From the NCBI GenBank assembly GCA_020152595.1, contig JAIGNY010002242.1, positions 1 to 64,000 of the forward strand: 64,000 bases of DNA, in the 5' to 3' direction. Positions 38,501 through 44,500 of the stretch are shown here, piece after piece (the stretch's first letter is position 1; each line of letters opens with the position of its first letter). The DNA is from Chiridota heheva (lineage: Eukaryota > Echinodermata > Holothuroidea > Apodida > Chiridotidae). Position numbers and translations under genes: made by a program. Under the pieces are notes generated by a model, which did no database searches, was not told where the DNA came from, and saw only the letters and a program-made list of their open reading frames with translations.

Positions 38501-41500
38501 CCCCCATCCATGTCCCACATGGCATCCCTCCCTATGTTTATATGCAATCACATCCTGTCACACTCCCTGACTCAGCATATTAAATAAAAAAGTCTGGTCA
38601 GGTCATAATACTGTAGCAACTTCATGCAAATGAGCACAATAATAAAGGCGGAGTTTAAAAAATCATGCCTGATACAGCTGTAGGTGCCCAAATATTTTGA
38701 AGAATTTTAAATCTCAAGAACAACAAAAGAAACTTAAAAATTTCTGAAGAAAATTGGAAAATTATATCATTTTACAGTTATCTTCTAAAAAATATCAAAT
38801 GTATTGTAGACTTTTTAAGAAAACTAGTCTTTAATCCTATCTTAAGTATCTCTGAAAAACTTTAACATTTTATAAGGAAATTCTAAACTTTCATAAGAAT
38901 ATCTGAAGAAAACTTGAAACTTTTTCTGAGGAACTCTGAAGAAACTTTAATATTTTCTGAGGAAATCTCAATTTTTTTTAACATTTCTGAGGAAATCTCA
39001 ATTTTTTTTAACATTTCTGAGGAAATCTCAGGGCCGGACGGACGTAATCGCCATTACATAGGTTTGCATAATGCTACGCATGCGAACTAAAAAGGGATGT
39101 CTTGACATTTAATTTTATTGTACGGAATGTAATAAAGAAAGCAGTTGTGTGTCTTAAGGGGGGGCAGAGCTTTGCCCCCTAAAAATTCGTAGCCTCGCTC
39201 CCCTCAAAAAAAAAACATTTTTAAGCTTCTGCGAATTTTCATCAATTTTCGGGAAATCTCCTTCGTTTTGGGGGAAATTTCCTTCAATTTCGTAAAATCA
39301 AAAGGTGAAATCTTCCTCTTTAATGAAATCTTCAATTTCTGGGATTTTTTTTTTAATTTTCAGGAAAATTCTTCACTTTCCAGTAAAGCAAGCTGTCAAT
39401 TTGAGAAATTCTCAGGGAAGTGTTGCAAAAATCGAACAAAATTTCCAACAATTTTATGAATTTCCTTCAATTTTATGTTAATGATTTAACACTTTCATCA
39501 GTCCTCCCTAATCTGAAAACGGCATTCAGTGTTTTTTGGGGAGGGGGGAGGGGAAGCTTAAGCCCCTTAAAAACAAAAAGCTAAATACGACCCTTAAAGA
39601 AAGGGAACAAAGTTATGTAGGTTTTAATTCATTCGTTATACAATAGAAAAGATACAATAAACAAAGACGATCTGCAACTTGGTTCTCCTAAAATAAATTC
39701 TACCCACGCCGAATATGACAAGTTGCAAGATTACAGTGTGTATGTGATGAACGCTAATAAATTCTTAACCTGTTAACTTAGCTCTTTAAGTTTCAGAACC
39801 GCATCTGGTGTAGTCAACAATCTGACCGTATTATACGCTATAGCTACTACAGCGTGTAGTGCCTCAGGCTACCGAGTGAGGTGTTTATCTCACTACATCC
39901 GGTGAGACTATCCACGTTCATTTTAAATTTCAAATAATATTATTCTCCTTCACTATTTCTTTGTGACTCTTCAAAAAATATTTTGGTGTAATAAATATTT
40001 TTTATTGTTTCTGAAACAGTAAAAATGTCTAAATAATACCATTCTTCATATCACTTTTTACACTTGGCTATCAAAATATTGGATTGGCACAGGAAGTTTT
40101 CGTCTACATTCCTCAAACATTGCCGATTTACATGACTGTAGTGAATAAAAACAACAACATGAATTTCATTGCTGAAATTGATAGTAACAATTAAAATACA
40201 ACCTTCAGTAAATAACACTTAATTTGAAGTCAATATTCTCTTCATTTAATAAAATTTAAAATATAGTTCTTAATTAAAAGATGGTGGGTTTAAGCATGGA
40301 GTTTACAATACTAGACCTGTCGCATCCTGAGGGCCACGACAGGAAAAGGGTGACCACAGTTTGCCCTGTAACTATAGGCCAGTGAGTCTGATTAGCGTTG
40401 TGTGCAAGGTCATGGAGTCCATTGTTAAGGATGTTGTATTAGATCAATTACTGGTCAATGGTTTGATGACTTTGTTCCAGCATGGGTTCTTACCTCAGAG
40501 GTATTGTGTCTCTAATTTATTGGAGTTTTTTGATGATGTTACTAAACTAGTTGATTCTGGTCATAATGTGGATCTTATCTATTTAAACTTCCATAAAGCA
40601 TTTGATAATGTTCCGTAATAGGCAGGTTCATGATGAAAACAAAAGCGTTTGGTGTGGAAGGAAAGTGTGCCAGTTGGATAAATTTGTGGTTAGTTGACAG
40701 GTCACAAAGAGTTGCTGTTAATGGTGAAGTATCTCCATGGGAGAATGTTATAAGTAGTGTTCTTCAGGGGTCTGTGTTGGGTACGCTTCTTTTCTTAATC
40801 TTCATTAATGATATTAATGCATCCTTTGGCTCCAGGATTTGTAAATTTGCTGATGACACTAAGCTGTACAGGATTGTTGATGATGCTAGGGATTCTTTAC
40901 TGCTGCAAAGCGATCTTGATAAGTTAGTTTTTTGGTCCCAAACGTGGCAGATGTCATTCAATCCTAATAAATGCAAAGTTATTCATTTTGGTCAGAGCAA
41001 TTTGGCTTCTAATTACTGCATGAATGGTTCAAATCTTGGTTGTGTTGATCAAGAAAGGGATCTAGGTGTTGTCATTAATAACAATCTGAAGCCTTCTAAA
41101 CAGTGTGCTTTAGCAGCTACTAGAGCCGTGAACGTTTAGGGATTTTAGTAAACGTGTACACGCCAAAAAAAGCGAGCGTGTATCGTGTACACAAGTTTAG
41201 TTCCGTAATTTTTGGAAATACACCAAAATTGTTCCAAAACTACGGGGCGAAGTAAAAAAATCGCGCAACCAGTATGGCAAAAGTACTGACTGCATTGCCC
41301 AAATAGACGCTGAGTTTTGCTTTCCAAATCGTAAAAAGTTTACTTCTACAGTATAAATCATCATTTTTATGAAAAATATGCATGGAAATTCACTTTAGAA
41401 AGAACAGATAACTTCCTTTCAATGTCATTTAAACTCAACATCGCGTAACTTTTTTGTCCTATTCGCTACGGCTTTCAAAGTTCTGTGGAAATCTTGCATA

Positions 41501-44500
41501 CTGAGGTCTATGATATACCTCGCCGTAAAACATTTCAAAACTACGCCACCACCGCCAGGAAGTTCTGAATTATCAGTCCTCTCGAAAAAATGGCCGCCAT
41601 CTTTGTGAAGCATGCAGAATTTCAGCTCTGTTAAAACCTTTTTTGTTTATTTATTATGCACTATTTTTTTTTTCTTGCAAAATTTATTTGACTCATCAGG
41701 TAATATTTACATGTAAATGTACTGATTGTCACGATTCAAGTGTTTTTGGTCGATAAAACGGGCCTTGATTGCGTGGGATTTAAAGCCTTATGGCCTAACG
41801 TTAGGCCTATTGTTAGTTTCACTGTTTACTGCTGCACATTCGCTGTACATTTTACAAGTTAGATTACTCAGATTTCGGCAAAATCAAGGTGCGTAATATC
41901 CCCATTCATTGGTGATTACTGCGCATTTGTGATTCGCACATTTAAAAAGGATTATTCTAATCAGGTTTACAGTTTGTAAAAAGTCATTGATTGGAATTTT
42001 GTCAGCCAAATGTGTGTGTGATTTGAATCATGAATATTCATTTTCAACGGCAAGACACTATGATGTATGAAAAACCATTACTCGCAATGAAGTATTTAGT
42101 AAACGTTTACAAGATTTGCGAGCGTGTAGCGTGTACACGCTAAACGGTCACAGCTCTAGCAGCTACAAGGGCAAATGGGATGCTTGGTTTGATTAGAAGA
42201 AATTTTTGTTTTCTTGGTAGAGAGGTTGTTCATAATTTGTACAGGCCTCACCTTGAGTATGCTATTCAGGCTTGGAGTCCCTTTTATGAGAAGGATAAGT
42301 TCATTTTGGAGCAGGTTCAAGCGAAGAACCACTAGAGTTATTATCAAAATAAGGAATCTCTCTTATAAATCTAGGTTGCAAATCCTTTTCATTGGAATAT
42401 TGGTGAGAATTTTACATTACTTGGAATTGTTTTTAATACAGACTTGGGTAAACTGGAGTCTTGAAATTATGGGCATACAAGTAACTAAACTTAAGAATTT
42501 GATTAACTCTTGGTCAAAGCGTAGGAATACTGAAATTGGCAGAGTAACAGTTTTGAAATCCTTAATCTTTCCTCATTTGAATTATTGTTTGTTAACTCTA
42601 CCTTCTCCATCACTAACTATGCTAAATGAGTAAAACCACATGTTTTGCAAGTTCTTATGGATTAATAAACCAGACCATGTTAAAAGAAAACAAATCATTC
42701 AGAGTTATGCAGGGGGAGGTCTTAAAATGGTGGACATTTTCAGCCATGTCAAAGCATTAAAAGTAACATGCATGAGAAGGCTGATCAAAAGTTCATATTA
42801 TAATAATTGTGATACATATGGGTATATTAAGAAATGTGGTTTTAGTTTTAGAAATATGATCAGGAATGGAGATTCTTACATTAGAGATTTAAGTTCTGTA
42901 ATTGGTAATCCGTTTTAGAAAGATGTATTCTATTGCTTTTATGAGTATGTTTCTGATTCAGATTTAATTTTGAGGCAAAACCTTTGGAATATTTTGAAAA
43001 TACAGATTGTTAATAAACCAGTGTTTTTATTGTCACTGCTTCTATAGTAGTGTTTATGTTATTAATGATTTACTTGATGTCAATGGTAATTTTCTTACAT
43101 ATTAAGGTTTTTGTAATATATACAAGGTAAAGAGTGGCTTTTTGGAGTAGCTTTTTGGAGAATTTACAGTATCCTGAATTCTATTAAATGTGCGATGATG
43201 GAGAAATATCTTCGGAAACTCAGCGCTTCAGAATTCCGTAAATCATTTTTATATTGCTTTAACAATGGAAGGGAATATAAATTGCAAATCAGTTTACACC
43301 AGTCTAGTTTTGGCATTAGTGTAGCATATAAAAATGGGTCTCAATATTAACAATTACTTGTCCTATTGAGAATGGCGCTTTTATTGTTCTTTACCTTTCA
43401 GATGCACAAATGATGTTAAACTGAGGTGGTTTCAATGTAAGTTACTTCACCGCATTCTTCCAACTAAATGTATTATTGTACAAGATGGGCTTTGTCTCTA
43501 ATAATTATTCCTCCTTTTGTAAGTCTCATGTTGAGCCATTACGACTTTTATTTTTTCATTGTTTATTGCTAAGTCCATTATGGATTCATTTTGACATAAT
43601 TAAGAAAGGTAGCATTTATTTCACATTAATGTCTACAGATTTAATTATACTTGGTATTAATGGAGATAACTTGGATTATAATTTAGATTAAGTATTACAT
43701 TTCCAGTCAAAATTAAAAGGTAAAATACATTCAGTTGTTGGAATGTGCAAATATTTAAAAGATTATTTCTTATTGCGAAAGGTTATCATAAAGGAAAATA
43801 TGTCTATTAAGTGGGGAAAAGTACTGGTCACCTTGGTTTGATTTGATCTGTTAGAATTCTTAGAATGTGCATACGTGTTTCCTGATTTTATATCAATTAT
43901 CTGCCTTTTATATCATTTTTTGCAATGGTCACAACAAAATGATGATTATTATTTGTTTTTCTTTACATTTATGTATGCTTTTTGTAACTGATTAAAAAAG
44001 AGAGAACAACAAAATAATATAAAAAATAAATACAAAATTGGCTTTTGATTACTCCAATGAATGTTTCAAATCTTGGTTGTGTTGATCAAGAAAGTGATCT
44101 AGGTGTTGTCATTACTAGCATTGTGAAGCCTTCTAAACAGTGTGCTTTAGAAGTTACAAGAGCAAATAGGATGCTTGGTTTAATTATAAAAAAAATTTTT
44201 TTCTTTTTTCGGTAGAGAGGTTGTTCTTAATTCGTATAAGCAGTTAGGCCCCACCTTAAGTATGCTATTCAGGCTTGGAGTCCCTTTTATGAGAAGGATA
44301 AGTTCGTTTTGGAGCTGGTTCAGCGAAAAGCCACTAGACTTATTCCTGAAGTAAGGAATCTCTCTTATGAATCTAGGTTGCAAATACTTGGTTTGACCAC
44401 GCTTGAGTTGAGAAGAGTATGTGGTGATACGATTCAGATTTTTAAATTCTACCTGGTAGTGATGCTTTGACTTCCTGTTATTTCTTGCATGTTTCAGCTA

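Larger units (their letters stand above)
35756..39094. mobile_element. Minisatellite-bearing non-autonomous element, copy B
   Basis: Starts CTAGAACATTAAATACCGTC and GGTTCGCATGCCCATGCAAAT and ends CGTAATCGCCATTACATAGG and GCATGCGAACTAAAAAG, matching copy A (19113-21214) at both edges. It is longer mainly because the 24-bp array is about three times larger. It keeps the uninterrupted sequence at the site where copy A holds a LINE. An internal block ('gattgagcatactatgtatg' to 'acttatatgcaaatg') is present twice (about 37979-38034 and 38343-38398), so part of the element has been duplicated with the array. No transposase. Confidence 0.78.
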
